Shown: piece after piece, positions 6,859 to 13,335 of the stretch
How the letters are laid out: the number at the start of each line of letters is the position of its first letter
Position numbering within the stretch: the first letter of the stretch is position 1
Source: Filifactor villosus
Lineage (GTDB): Bacteria; Bacillota; Clostridia; Peptostreptococcales; Filifactoraceae
Length of the DNA stretch: 33,174 nt
Assembly: GCF_042652965.1 (NCBI RefSeq)
Contig: NZ_JBHSHL010000060.1
Span: forward strand, 1-33,174
Direction of reading: 5' to 3'
The notes under the pieces: generated by a model
The model's database searches: none
Seen by the model: only the letters and a program-made list of their open reading frames with translations
What the model was told of the DNA's origin: nothing
Program-made: the position numbers and the translations under genes

Positions 6859-7607
6859 GAGAGCAACGCCGCCCCGATAGCTCCCGCAAAACGGGCATCT
6901 TCGTGTGAGGTTACCGGAGATTGCAGTCGTCTGGAAAGATCTTTGAGGACGTAGGTGCTGTCACAGAATCCTCCCGTGAGGAAGTAGCTGTCGCTCCTGG
7001 GTTTTTTGTTGACAAGGACGCTTACCTTGGAACAGATCGAATCGACGACACCTGCGGCAATGTCTTCTCGAGAAGTACCTTTTCCCATCAGAGAAATAAT
7101 CTCGGATTCGGCAAAGACCGTGCAGGTCGAGGAGATTTGGATCTTCGTCCCCTGTTCGGCAAAGAGAAACATTTCTTGAAGGCTCAGTCCAAGCCTGTTT
7201 GCCATGATTTCCAAGAATTTTCCGGTTCCGGCGGAACATTTGTCATTCATAATAAAGTCTACGACAAGGCCGTTTTGGAGGAGGATGATTTTGGTATCCT
7301 GACCGCCGATATCTATTACCGTCATGCTATCCTTGCCAAGAAAAGAAGCACCTTTGGCATGGCAGGTAATCTCGGTAATGGTCCTGTCCGCATAGGCAAC
7401 GCTGACACGTCCGTAACCCGTAGCTGTGATCGATACCTCTTCTCTTGTGTATCCCAGTTCTTTGATCCATGCTTGTATGTATTCTCCCGTCTCTTTGCTG
7501 TTCCAGCCGCTCGGCATCAGTTTTTTGTGAAGGATGGTCCGCTTATCCTCATCCATAATGACAACTTTGCTCGCGGTTGAGCCGATGTCGATTCCTATAT
7601 AGTACAT
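6855..7607 (-). CDS. yjiL: ATP-dependent activase of the double-cubane/dehydratase system (BadF/BadG/HgdC family, YjiL type)
   Basis: 250 aa, the normal length for archerases. The ASKHA ATPase motifs are clear: phosphate-1 GIDIGSTASK (5-14), phosphate-2 DIGGQDTK (99-106) and an adenosine-type GG near the C-terminus (LTGGFCDS). The two cysteines that bridge the [4Fe-4S] cluster across the homodimer are Cys124 (NDKCSAGTGKFLE) and Cys162 (SSTCTVFAESE). In this family ATP hydrolysis drives single electrons at very low potential into the partner enzyme. It is the first gene of the operon; TTAGGAGGG precedes the ATG. The stop overlaps the next start (ATGA). Confidence 0.9.
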   Translation of the reverse strand: MYYIGIDIGSTASKVVIMDEDKRTILHKKLMPSGWNSKETGEYIQAWIKELGYTREEVSITATGYGRVSVAYADRTITEITCHAKGASFLGKDSMTVIDIGGQDTKIILLQNGLVVDFIMNDKCSAGTGKFLEIMANRLGLSLQEMFLFAEQGTKIQISSTCTVFAESEIISLMGKGTSREDIAAGVVDSICSKVSVLVNKKPRSDSYFLTGGFCDSTYVLKDLSRRLQSPVTSHEDARFAGAIGAALLS

Positions 7608-7646
7608 AAGCCCTCCTAATTATTCTAAAAATAAATAAGTTTTAAG

Positions 7647-7664
7647 TTTATTTTATAAAATAAA
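7647..7664. promoter_or_regulatory. 18-bp perfect palindrome at the operon start site
   Basis: TTTATTTTATAAAATAAA is self-complementary over all 18 bp. It overlaps the last bases of the candidate -10 and the expected transcription start, a typical repressor position. It does not match an operator known to me, and A/T-only palindromes arise by chance more readily than mixed ones. Confidence 0.35.
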
Positions 7665-7691
7665 GGTAGTCTATTTTCTTTTTTTTGTCAA
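7663..7691 (-). promoter_or_regulatory. Candidate promoter of the double-cubane operon
   Basis: On the minus strand a perfect TTGACA (7686-7691), a 17-bp spacer and TACCTT (7663-7668). The -10 is imperfect. The leader to the activase ATG would be about 50 nt. Confidence 0.5.
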
Positions 7692-7863
7692 TAGAGAACA
7701 GGGGTTCTTTTGTAAAACTTTGTACTATTCTTTTTTAAACTTGTCACATAATATATGTTTATTCTATGGTTTATCAAGGATTTAAGTCTATCATATCGTT
7801 TTTTCGGAAGGAATTTCGATCGGATGGCAACTCCGAAAATCAAGAGATAAAAATTATCAACTG

Positions 7864-7895
7864 AAAAGGCGACTTCTTTTAGAAAGTCGCCTTTT
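7864..7895. terminator. Bidirectional intrinsic terminator
   Basis: A 12-bp stem pairs AAAAGGCGACTT (7864-7875) with AAGTCGCCTTTT (7884-7895) around an 8-nt loop, with A and T tracts on both sides. It lies upstream of the activase gene and about 270 bp downstream of the minus-strand gene ending at 8164, so it probably ends leftward transcription from 8164-8856. Confidence 0.8.
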
Positions 7896-7931
7896 ATCGT
7901 CTTTATGTTTTTACCATATTCAAAAAAATGT

Positions 7932-8077
7932 AAGGGAAGCGGCATACAAAGGCAATCCCCTGATGATGCATTCTTGAATTTATAAATACCAAAGATTTAC
8001 AAATCAATAATTTCAAGAGTCTCATCCTTCGCATAACGTTCATTCCATACCGATTTTTCGAGTTGTGCGATATACTC
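7932..8077 (+). repeat. Family C dispersed repeat (C3), diverged
   Basis: Same orientation as C1. Shared blocks are ACAAAGGCAA, ATAAATACC, CAATAATTTCAAGA, TCATCCTTCG and the terminus CCGATTTTTCGA followed by TGTGCGATA. Its right end adjoins the remnant of the 94-aa gene. Confidence 0.7.
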
Positions 8078-8128
8078 TATTATTTTTTGAATGTTTGTAA
8101 GTATTGCAGGTTGATTGAGCGAGAGGAC
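8075..8128 (-). pseudogene. Remnant of a second copy of the 94-aa gene
   Basis: On the minus strand these codons read VLSLNQPAILTNIQKIIE. The intact gene at 3472-3756 reads VISLNRPATLTNVQKMME at residues 72-89. The nucleotide match is also clear (TTTTTTGAAYGTTTGTAAGT). Similarity stops abruptly on both sides: at the family C element on the left and in unrelated sequence near 8128. It is the decayed 3' part of a paralogue. Confidence 0.75.
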
Positions 8129-8163
8129 GGGGGTGCGTTTTTTGTCTTTGTCAGGATGGACTC

Positions 8164-8451
8164 TTACTTGTTTTTGAGATCGATCCTCTTTTTAAACTTG
8201 TTTCTGAACTTTAAGATCGCGAAGATCGACAGTAAGACTCCCGAGCAAAGAAGCACTATTCCAACAACCTTATGGTCTTTTATGATCACAAATCCGATAA
8301 TCATCGATATCAGAGTTATTAGGATAAGTAAGAGAGTTACCAAAACAATCAACGGATATCTTATAAATCCGGGGAGGTTTCTGGTCTTGATAAATTCTAT
8401 ACTGCCTTCAAAAATCAACTCCAACAACAGTTCCATTACAACTTCCAACAT
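8164..8451 (-). CDS. Small membrane protein with two transmembrane segments
   Basis: 95 aa, family not recognised. A short amphipathic N-terminus (MLEVVMELLLELIFEG) is followed by two hydrophobic stretches, residues about 32-55 (YPLIVLVTLLLILITLISMI) and 62-80 (VVGIVLLCSGVLLSIFAIL), joined by a short charged loop (IIKDHK). A basic tail (RNKFKKRIDLKNK) should stay in the cytoplasm. GGGAGGA lies 9 nt before the ATG. It follows the VOC gene by 18 nt on the same strand, so the two are probably cotranscribed. No functional motif is visible. Confidence 0.65.
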   Translation of the reverse strand: MLEVVMELLLELIFEGSIEFIKTRNLPGFIRYPLIVLVTLLLILITLISMIIGFVIIKDHKVVGIVLLCSGVLLSIFAILKFRNKFKKRIDLKNK

Positions 8452-8469
8452 ACCTATGTCTCCTCCCTA

Positions 8470-8856
8470 TCAGTCCGTGATTCTGATATAGTAGCCGTCG
8501 GGGTCCAGGACGGCAAATTCCATAGGAGTGATGATAAGATCTCCTACCCGAAACCTCCTCGTCTCGAGCTCTTTCTTGATCGGATAGCCGGCGGATCTGA
8601 ACCTCTCATAAATCTCCTCTACGTTGTCCACGCCGAACGAAAAGTTGACTCCCCGCCCGAAGGGGTAGGAGAGATTTTTCAATTCTTCTTTGGAGCCCTG
8701 CTCGATCATCAGTTGGATCTCGTTGAGGGACAGGAAGACAAATTTGTCCTCACTCCGTTCATACTCGATTTGGAAACCCAAAATATCGATGTAAAAATGC
8801 TTTGATTTTTCGATGTCGGAGACGATAAGCTCCGGTATCAGATCGTTGTATTTCAT
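8470..8856 (-). CDS. VOC-superfamily protein (glyoxalase/bleomycin-resistance type)
   Basis: 128 aa, one VOC module of two beta-alpha-beta-beta-beta repeats. Typical pieces are PELIVSDIEKSKHFYIDILGF at the start, FLSLNEIQLMIEQ in the middle and FAVLDPDGYYIRITD at the end, where the terminal DPDG-Y-I motif is characteristic. It resembles the bleomycin-binding branch, which sequesters drug as a dimer without catalysis, more than metal-dependent glyoxalase I. The substrate cannot be read from sequence. AAGGAG stands 8 nt before the ATG. It is followed by the two-TM protein gene in the same direction. Confidence 0.8.
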   Translation of the reverse strand: MKYNDLIPELIVSDIEKSKHFYIDILGFQIEYERSEDKFVFLSLNEIQLMIEQGSKEELKNLSYPFGRGVNFSFGVDNVEEIYERFRSAGYPIKKELETRRFRVGDLIITPMEFAVLDPDGYYIRITD

Positions 8857-9105
8857 GATTGTCTCCTTTGTGCTCGTGTGATGTTACCGAAATACCTTGT
8901 TTGAACAAAACTTCTTCCGAATATGGATGCTAAGTTCTGTCTCATAAAAAGGGGGGAGCGAAATCGGTTTAACGCCGGGAATAAAGATTGTGAATGTATT
9001 TGTTTTAGAAGATCGCTACACCTTCTGCAACAACGGATCGTATCTCTGAGAGACCTTTCACGAATATTCTTTGCGTCTTTTCGAAAAATATGTGAGTGCT
9101 TTCTG

Positions 9106-9432
9106 TCAGAGCTTCTTCTTTTTCTTGGGCTTGGGAGGGGGAAGCTCGTCAAAGACGGTATCCAAAAGGCCGGTCAGATACTCCCTGTTATCGACATCGT
9201 CCACCAACAACATTTCTTTGCCACCCTCGTAGGGAAGTTGGTATTCCGCGTTGGAAAGATAGGCGATCGCGGACTTCACGGGTTTGATAAGAAGCCTGTC
9301 ATCGTAGATCCCTCCGAAGATCCTGCCCCTGTAATAGAGGATGTATTCACCCATCATTGCTCGGTAGCTGATGTCTTCAAGGTCGGAGAGTTGTTCCAAA
9401 ATAAAATCCAAATATTCTTTGCTCGATGCCAT
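9106..9432 (-). CDS. TfoX N-terminal domain protein
   Basis: 108 aa. It matches the TfoX-N fold: DISYRAMMGEYILYYRGRIFGGIYDDRLLIKPV at residues 19-51, and a C-terminal helix (NREYLTGLLDTVFDELPPPK). It ends in a poly-Lys tail (PPKPKKKKKL). In Gammaproteobacteria TfoX/Sxy regulates competence, but stand-alone TfoX-N proteins in Firmicutes have no defined role. GAGGTGATATT precedes the ATG. The family B element at 9463-9578 lies immediately upstream of this gene. Confidence 0.8.
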   Translation of the reverse strand: MASSKEYLDFILEQLSDLEDISYRAMMGEYILYYRGRIFGGIYDDRLLIKPVKSAIAYLSNAEYQLPYEGGKEMLLVDDVDNREYLTGLLDTVFDELPPPKPKKKKKL

Positions 9433-9462
9433 AATATCACCTCGGTTTTAAAATTCAAGGTT

Positions 9463-9578
9463 ATGCTATTATCTATTTGAAATGGACAGGTCGAACGCTT
9501 TGAAGCATACTATCCTCCAAGTTGTTTTTCGGTAGGGATTATGTTTCCTGCCCGAGATTTCCATCGAAAAAATAGTAT
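9463..9578 (+). repeat. Family B dispersed repeat, 116 bp (B2)
   Basis: Ends ATGCTATT (9463-9470) and AATAGTAT (9571-9578). Internally TGGACA, 17 bp and CATACT correspond to the promoter pair of the other B copies. It fills the gap between the TfoX-N gene and the GNAT gene, and its right end overlaps the first base of the GNAT stop codon (read TAA on the minus strand at 9578-9580). Confidence 0.8.
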
Positions 9579-10102
9579 TATAAGTCGATCCAATATCTCT
9601 GTGTGATCGCTCCGTCTTCCATAACTTCATTTTCGAGGATCCCTCCGTTATTTCGGATGGATTTCGCCGAGGCGATATTGTTTTTGTCGCAGGTGATCAA
9701 TACGCGTTCAATCCCAAGTTTTTTGCACTCTTGTAAAGCCAGAGCCATCATAGCCGTCGCATAACCCTTGCGCCTTTCGCTCGGGCGAACTCCGTTTCCG
9801 ATATGCCCTCCGGTATACAGGAGATCTTCATTCAAGTAGTGTCTGATATTGACTGCTCCCACAAAGATGTTTCGGTCGACATCCAAGCAAAACAGTATTG
9901 TATCGGGAACACGTATGCCCGGTATTTCTTCTTTTGTTTCCAGTTCGTTCATATAGTGGTCAAAGTTATGGAAATCTTCTCTGAAGATTGCGGAAGGAGA
10001 ACGGTTGGTTTTGTTCTCTTCTATATCCTTCTTCCACTCTTCCAACATATCGAAGAGTTGGTCTTTGTATTCACAGGAGAGCGGTACCAGTCTTATGTTC
10101 AT
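9578..10102 (-). CDS. GNAT-family N-acetyltransferase
   Basis: 174 aa with the start chosen at ATG 10102 (MNIRLVPLS), because GGAGGA lies 8 nt upstream; the longer frame to 10171 has no ribosome site and runs into repeat D. The acetyl-CoA-binding motif A is GNGVRPSERRKGYATAMM, with the R/Q-x-x-G-x-A core RRKGYA. Motif B follows in LGIERVLITCDKNNIASAKSIRNNGG, typical of RimJ/RimL-like and small-molecule GNATs. The acceptor substrate is unknown. The last codon and the stop abut the terminal repeat of the family B element at 9463-9578, so the present C-terminus may have been set by that insertion. Confidence 0.85.
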   Translation of the reverse strand: MNIRLVPLSCEYKDQLFDMLEEWKKDIEENKTNRSPSAIFREDFHNFDHYMNELETKEEIPGIRVPDTILFCLDVDRNIFVGAVNIRHYLNEDLLYTGGHIGNGVRPSERRKGYATAMMALALQECKKLGIERVLITCDKNNIASAKSIRNNGGILENEVMEDGAITQRYWIDL

Positions 10103-10146
10103 TGCAAGGTTCCTCCATCGGTCTATGTGTTTATATTCACCATATG

Positions 10147-10183
10147 TATTCCCGATTTTGTAACGTTCCAAACTTCAAGATAA
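10147..10183 (+). repeat. Short dispersed repeat D, copy 2
   Basis: TATTCCCGATTTTGTAACG, then TTCCAAACTTCAAGATAAG. It aligns with 4177-4215. Confidence 0.55.
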
Positions 10184-10275
10184 GGCAGAAAAGAGGAAAG
10201 TTTGAGGGATAACGAGGGGACAAAGGGAGAAAAGAGGAGGGTTGTAAAAGACGGGGAAGAGGGCAGTATCACATT

Positions 10276-10313
10276 GATCTTATTGCCGATTTTTCGAATT
10301 ATGCGTCATTGCC
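10276..10313 (+). repeat. Family C fragment (C5), joined to B3
   Basis: It contains CTTATTGCCGATTTTTCGAA followed by TTATGCG, the right-hand terminus of family C (compare 4494-4520). Family B sequence begins within a few bases. Confidence 0.6.
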
Positions 10314-10314
10314 T

Positions 10315-10406
10315 TGGAATTGACGGGTTGAATGCTTTGAACTATAATCCTCCGAATTGTTTTTTGGATCTTCTTTATATCGGGAATTTCAAACGGAGAA
10401 CGGTAT
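10315..10406 (+). repeat. Family B dispersed repeat, left-truncated (B3), with consensus promoter
   Basis: It matches B1 from the TTGAC block to the end (TTTCAAACGGAGAACGGTAT). It contains TTGACG (10320-10325), exactly 17 bp and a perfect TATAAT (10343-10348), pointing to deoD. Confidence 0.8.
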
Positions 10407-10451
10407 TACAGGTTCTATAGCTAAAGTTGGTACAAGTCGTTCTTCCCTATT

Positions 10452-10480
10452 TGCCAAGAGGGAAAAAATAGTGCATAATA
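10452..10480 (+). promoter_or_regulatory. Promoter of deoD
   Basis: TTGCCA (10452-10457), a 17-bp spacer and CATAAT (10475-10480), each 5/6 to consensus. A leader of about 105 nt follows. A second promoter lies 130 bp upstream inside repeat B3. Confidence 0.6.
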
Positions 10481-10591
10481 GAAGTACGGATCGGGGTCGA
10501 TACAAGAGGATTTTGCGCAATGCGGGGTCTTGTTCTGTCGAAGAAGGTCCGAAGGTCATTTTGAAACAAGGATAAAAAAGGAGTTGGAACT

Positions 10592-11293
10592 ATGTCTACA
10601 CCACATAACAACGCGGTTGCGGGACAGATCGCGGAGACGATATTGTTACCGGGAGATCCCTTAAGAGCGCAGTATATTGCAGAAAATTTTCTTGAGGATG
10701 CCGAGCAGTTCAATGCGGTTCGAAATATGTTCGGTTACACGGGAACCTACAAGGGCAAACGGATTTCGGTCATGGGTACGGGGATGGGTTGTGCTTCGAT
10801 CGGGATTTACAGTTATGAGTTGATCCACACCTATGGAGTGAAGAATTTGATCCGTATCGGTTCCTGCGGTTCGTACAGCAAGGATTTGAAGCTGTTTGAT
10901 ATCATCCTCGCCATGGGTTCTTCGACGGACTCCAATTTTGCAAGTCAGTATCAGCTGAACGGAACGTTCTCGGCGACGGCGTCCTATGAGTTGCTCGAAA
11001 AGGCGAAGAAGGTTGCAGATTCCAAGAATATCCCCGTCGTTGTGGGAGATGTGTTCACATCGGATATCTTCTACTCTGCAAGTCCGGATGAATGGAAGAA
11101 GTGGGAGAAGATGGGAGTCTTGGCGGTCGAGATGGAGAGTTATGCCCTTTACTGTAATGCCAAGTATGCCGGGGTCAATGCTCTTACGATTCTTACGGTG
11201 TCGGATTCCTTCCACTTTGAGAAGAAGACAACGCCTGAGGAGAGACAGAAGAGTTTTACCGCAATGATGGAGATTGCCTTGGAGCTTGCTTAA
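10592..11293 (+). CDS. deoD: Purine-nucleoside phosphorylase, DeoD type
   Basis: 233 aa, the usual length for the hexameric trimer-of-dimers type. It cleaves purine (deoxy)nucleosides with phosphate to base plus (deoxy)ribose-1-phosphate. Motifs seen: the phosphate-binding loop ILLPGDPLRA (17-26), MGTGMGCASIGIYSYEL, IGSCGS, the substrate-binding VEMESYAL and the catalytic Asp at about residue 205 (TVSDSF). AAGGAG precedes the ATG. deoC, which removes the deoxyribose-5-phosphate, is 11 kb downstream rather than adjacent. The gene is monocistronic and occupies the place upstream of yaaA where dnaN stands in many Firmicutes. Confidence 0.95.
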   Translation: MSTPHNNAVAGQIAETILLPGDPLRAQYIAENFLEDAEQFNAVRNMFGYTGTYKGKRISVMGTGMGCASIGIYSYELIHTYGVKNLIRIGSCGSYSKDLKLFDIILAMGSSTDSNFASQYQLNGTFSATASYELLEKAKKVADSKNIPVVVGDVFTSDIFYSASPDEWKKWEKMGVLAVEMESYALYCNAKYAGVNALTILTVSDSFHFEKKTTPEERQKSFTAMMEIALELA

Positions 11294-11564
11294 GGGAGTT
11301 GATAGTGAGTATCCGGTTATAGGATTCCATCGTTTGAAGAGCAAGTAAAAACGTTTTTTATGCAATGGACACAGGCACAGGTTCTTTCTTCGAGAGGTTT
11401 CGGTCTTTTTTGAAAAACTCTAGGATCATACTGTATCTTTGTGCAAGGGTTCCTTGAAGAGAAAAACTCAAATTTTTTACAATTTCTTTTTATAAGGCAA
11501 AAAATCTATCATAATTTCATTTTTGATTTTTTTTCATAGATGGGTACGGAATTGAAAATAATAA
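11294..11564. other. Intergenic stretch without recognised content
   Basis: A/T-rich, with poly-T runs near 11467-11533. No coding frame, no strong hairpin and no member of the dispersed repeat families was found here. Confidence 0.4.
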
Positions 11565-11592
11565 TGAAATAAACCTAAAAATATGATACAAT
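11565..11592 (+). promoter_or_regulatory. Extended -10 promoter of yaaA-recF
   Basis: TGATACAAT (11584-11592) is an extended -10. Only a weak -35 (TGAAAT, 11565-11570) lies 16 bp upstream. The -10 is inside the left arm and loop of the dyad at 11577-11611. Confidence 0.5.
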
Positions 11593-11611
11593 ACTAGGGT
11601 ATCATATTTTT
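11577..11611. promoter_or_regulatory. 13-bp inverted repeat over the yaaA -10 region
   Basis: AAAAATATGATAC (11577-11589) pairs perfectly with GTATCATATTTTT (11599-11611) around a 9-nt loop. The T run makes it look like an intrinsic terminator for readthrough from deoD. It also covers the candidate -10, so it could equally be an operator. Confidence 0.5.
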
Positions 11612-11636
11612 TATTATAAAGAAAAGGAAGTTACGA

Positions 11637-11849
11637 ATGAAGGAACACTTTATTAAGATCAATACGGACTACATCAAACTCGACCAGCTTTTGAAGCTGT
11701 CCAATCTCGTATCGACCGGAGGAGAAGCGAAACTCAGGGTGATGAGCGAGGAGGTACGGGTCAATGGCGAGGTGGAGACCAGAAGAGGAAGGAAACTTCG
11801 ATCGGGAGATCGGGTCGAACTGGATGGAGAGGTCGTAGTTGTAAAATAG
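11637..11849 (+). CDS. yaaA: S4-domain RNA-binding protein YaaA
   Basis: 70 aa, normal for the small S4-domain protein encoded next to recF in Firmicutes. The S4 motif is plain: IKLDQLLKLSNLVSTGGEAK (residues 13-32) then VRVNGEVETRRGRKLRSGDRV. It is likely to bind rRNA or tRNA structure during ribosome assembly; this follows from the family. AAGGAAG precedes the ATG. It ends 10 nt before recF and is probably cotranscribed with it. Confidence 0.9.
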   Translation: MKEHFIKINTDYIKLDQLLKLSNLVSTGGEAKLRVMSEEVRVNGEVETRRGRKLRSGDRVELDGEVVVVK

Positions 11850-11859
11850 GAGTAAGAGG

Positions 11860-12945
11860 ATGTTGCTTCGAGGGTTGAAACTTAAGGATTTCAGAAATTA
11901 CGAGAAGCTCAGTCTTTGCTTTGATAAGGGAGCCAATATTTTTTTCGGCTCGAACGGGCAGGGCAAGACAAATTTGCTGGAGGCGATTTCGCTCTTGTCG
12001 GTGGGAAGATCCTTTCGAACGACGAGAGATGCCGATATGATCGCTTTCGGGCAAGAAGATGCCAATGTGATCGCCGATACTTACAGCAACAAGGGCGAGT
12101 ACAGCATCGATATCAAGCTGGGCAAGAAGATAAAAAAAGCTGTAAAGATCAATTCCATGCCGATCGACAAGCTCCAGGATCTCTTTGGAGTGATCAATAT
12201 CGTAGTGTTTTCCCCCGATGATTTAAAACTGATCAAAGACGGGCCCAAGGAGAGAAGGCTTTTTCTGGATCGAGAGATTTCACAGATCAAGCCTCGTTAC
12301 TACCGTGTTCTGTCCGATTACTATAAGGTGCTTCAACGCAGGAATCTTCTGCTCAAGGAGGAAGGTTCTTCGGTGATGGTCGATATCTATACCGAGCAGC
12401 TGGCGCAGTTCGGTTATGAGGTGATGGAGATGAGACGGATGTTTCTTGAGCAGATCCGCACGATCGCCAAGGAGATCCATCGAACGATCTCTTCCGGAAA
12501 GGAGGAGCTCAATGTGGAGTATGAGGCGAATGTGAGTGCGGATACAGTGCAGGACTATCTTTCGGTTTTGAGAGAAGCGATGGAGCAGGATGTGCTCAAG
12601 GGCAATACGACCAGGGGTGTCCACAGGGATGATATCGCCTTGAAGATAGGAGAGATGGACATTCGTCACTTCGGTTCTCAAGGTCAGAAGAGGAGTGCGG
12701 CAATTTCTCTGAAGCTTTCGGAGATTACCCTTATGCATCAGCTGTTCGACGAGTATCCCATCGTGCTGTTGGACGATATCTTCAGTGAACTCGACGTGCA
12801 AAGACAGAAGATGTTGCTTGAGTACGTCAAGAATACACAGGTATTTTTGACGACGGCGGAGAGTTTTGAGTTTGAAGGAAGGGTGTTTCGTGTGGAAGAG
12901 GGCAGGGTGATACAGACCGAATCCGTGATCGAGGGAGAACTATAA
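11860..12945 (+). CDS. recF: DNA replication and repair protein RecF
   Basis: 361 aa, normal length. This SMC-like ATPase acts with RecO and RecR to load RecA at single-strand gaps. Walker A is FFGSNGQGKTNLLEAI (Gly30 to Thr37 region, Lys36), the ABC signature is FGSQGQKRSAAISLKLSE and Walker B is PIVLLDDIFSELD. The N-terminal KLKDFRNYE is characteristic. AGGAGTAAGAGG supplies the ribosome site 10 nt after yaaA. Downstream a 390-bp gap with a family B element separates it from gyrB, where many Firmicutes have a small DUF370 gene or direct linkage. Confidence 0.95.
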   Translation: MLLRGLKLKDFRNYEKLSLCFDKGANIFFGSNGQGKTNLLEAISLLSVGRSFRTTRDADMIAFGQEDANVIADTYSNKGEYSIDIKLGKKIKKAVKINSMPIDKLQDLFGVINIVVFSPDDLKLIKDGPKERRLFLDREISQIKPRYYRVLSDYYKVLQRRNLLLKEEGSSVMVDIYTEQLAQFGYEVMEMRRMFLEQIRTIAKEIHRTISSGKEELNVEYEANVSADTVQDYLSVLREAMEQDVLKGNTTRGVHRDDIALKIGEMDIRHFGSQGQKRSAAISLKLSEITLMHQLFDEYPIVLLDDIFSELDVQRQKMLLEYVKNTQVFLTTAESFEFEGRVFRVEEGRVIQTESVIEGEL

Positions 12946-13335
12946 AGGTTCATTCAAACAGGGAGCGGGATGAGTTTTCGGTTTGAACCTTATCAACCGT
13001 ATACAAAGGCATAGGGAAATACCGTATGCTATTCTCCGATAGAAATTACTATTCACGAAGAACAATTCGCAAGGTTCTATACTCCAAGACATTCAATCTG
13101 TCAATTTTAACAGATAATAGTACTACAGCGAGGTCGCGTACATTCGACATCGCTTTACAGAATGTGGGAGAGTCGTGAAAGGGAGGGGCTCAAAAACGTT
13201 TATGTGAAAATGGGGTATAGCGTTTTTGCAGGAGATATGGCAGTGTGTCGGGATAAAAGATTTGAAAGGTTCATAAAGGACTGTCGATGACGATAAGAGG
13301 GCGGCTACGCCAAAGGATAAAATCAGGAGGTTAGG
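12946..13335. other. recF-gyrB spacer
   Basis: It holds the reverse family B element at 13026-13123. No gene is seen in 13124-13335 and I could not identify a convincing gyrB promoter. TCAGGAGGTTAGG at the right edge is the gyrB ribosome site. Confidence 0.5.
13026..13123 (-). repeat. Family B dispersed repeat, 98 bp (B5), reverse, with internal promoter
   Basis: Ends ATGCTATT and AATAGTAC. On the minus strand TTGACA (13099-13104), exactly 17 bp and TATAGA (13076-13081) form a promoter directed back toward the 3' end of recF. It is about 17 bp shorter than the other copies. Confidence 0.8.

Noticed and set aside
4794..7607. Classical 2-hydroxyglutaryl-CoA or lactyl-CoA dehydratase operon
   Set aside because: There is only one full-length dehydratase-type subunit, a short Cys-rich protein and no CoA-transferase or acyl-CoA dehydrogenase; the double-cubane reductase type fits better.
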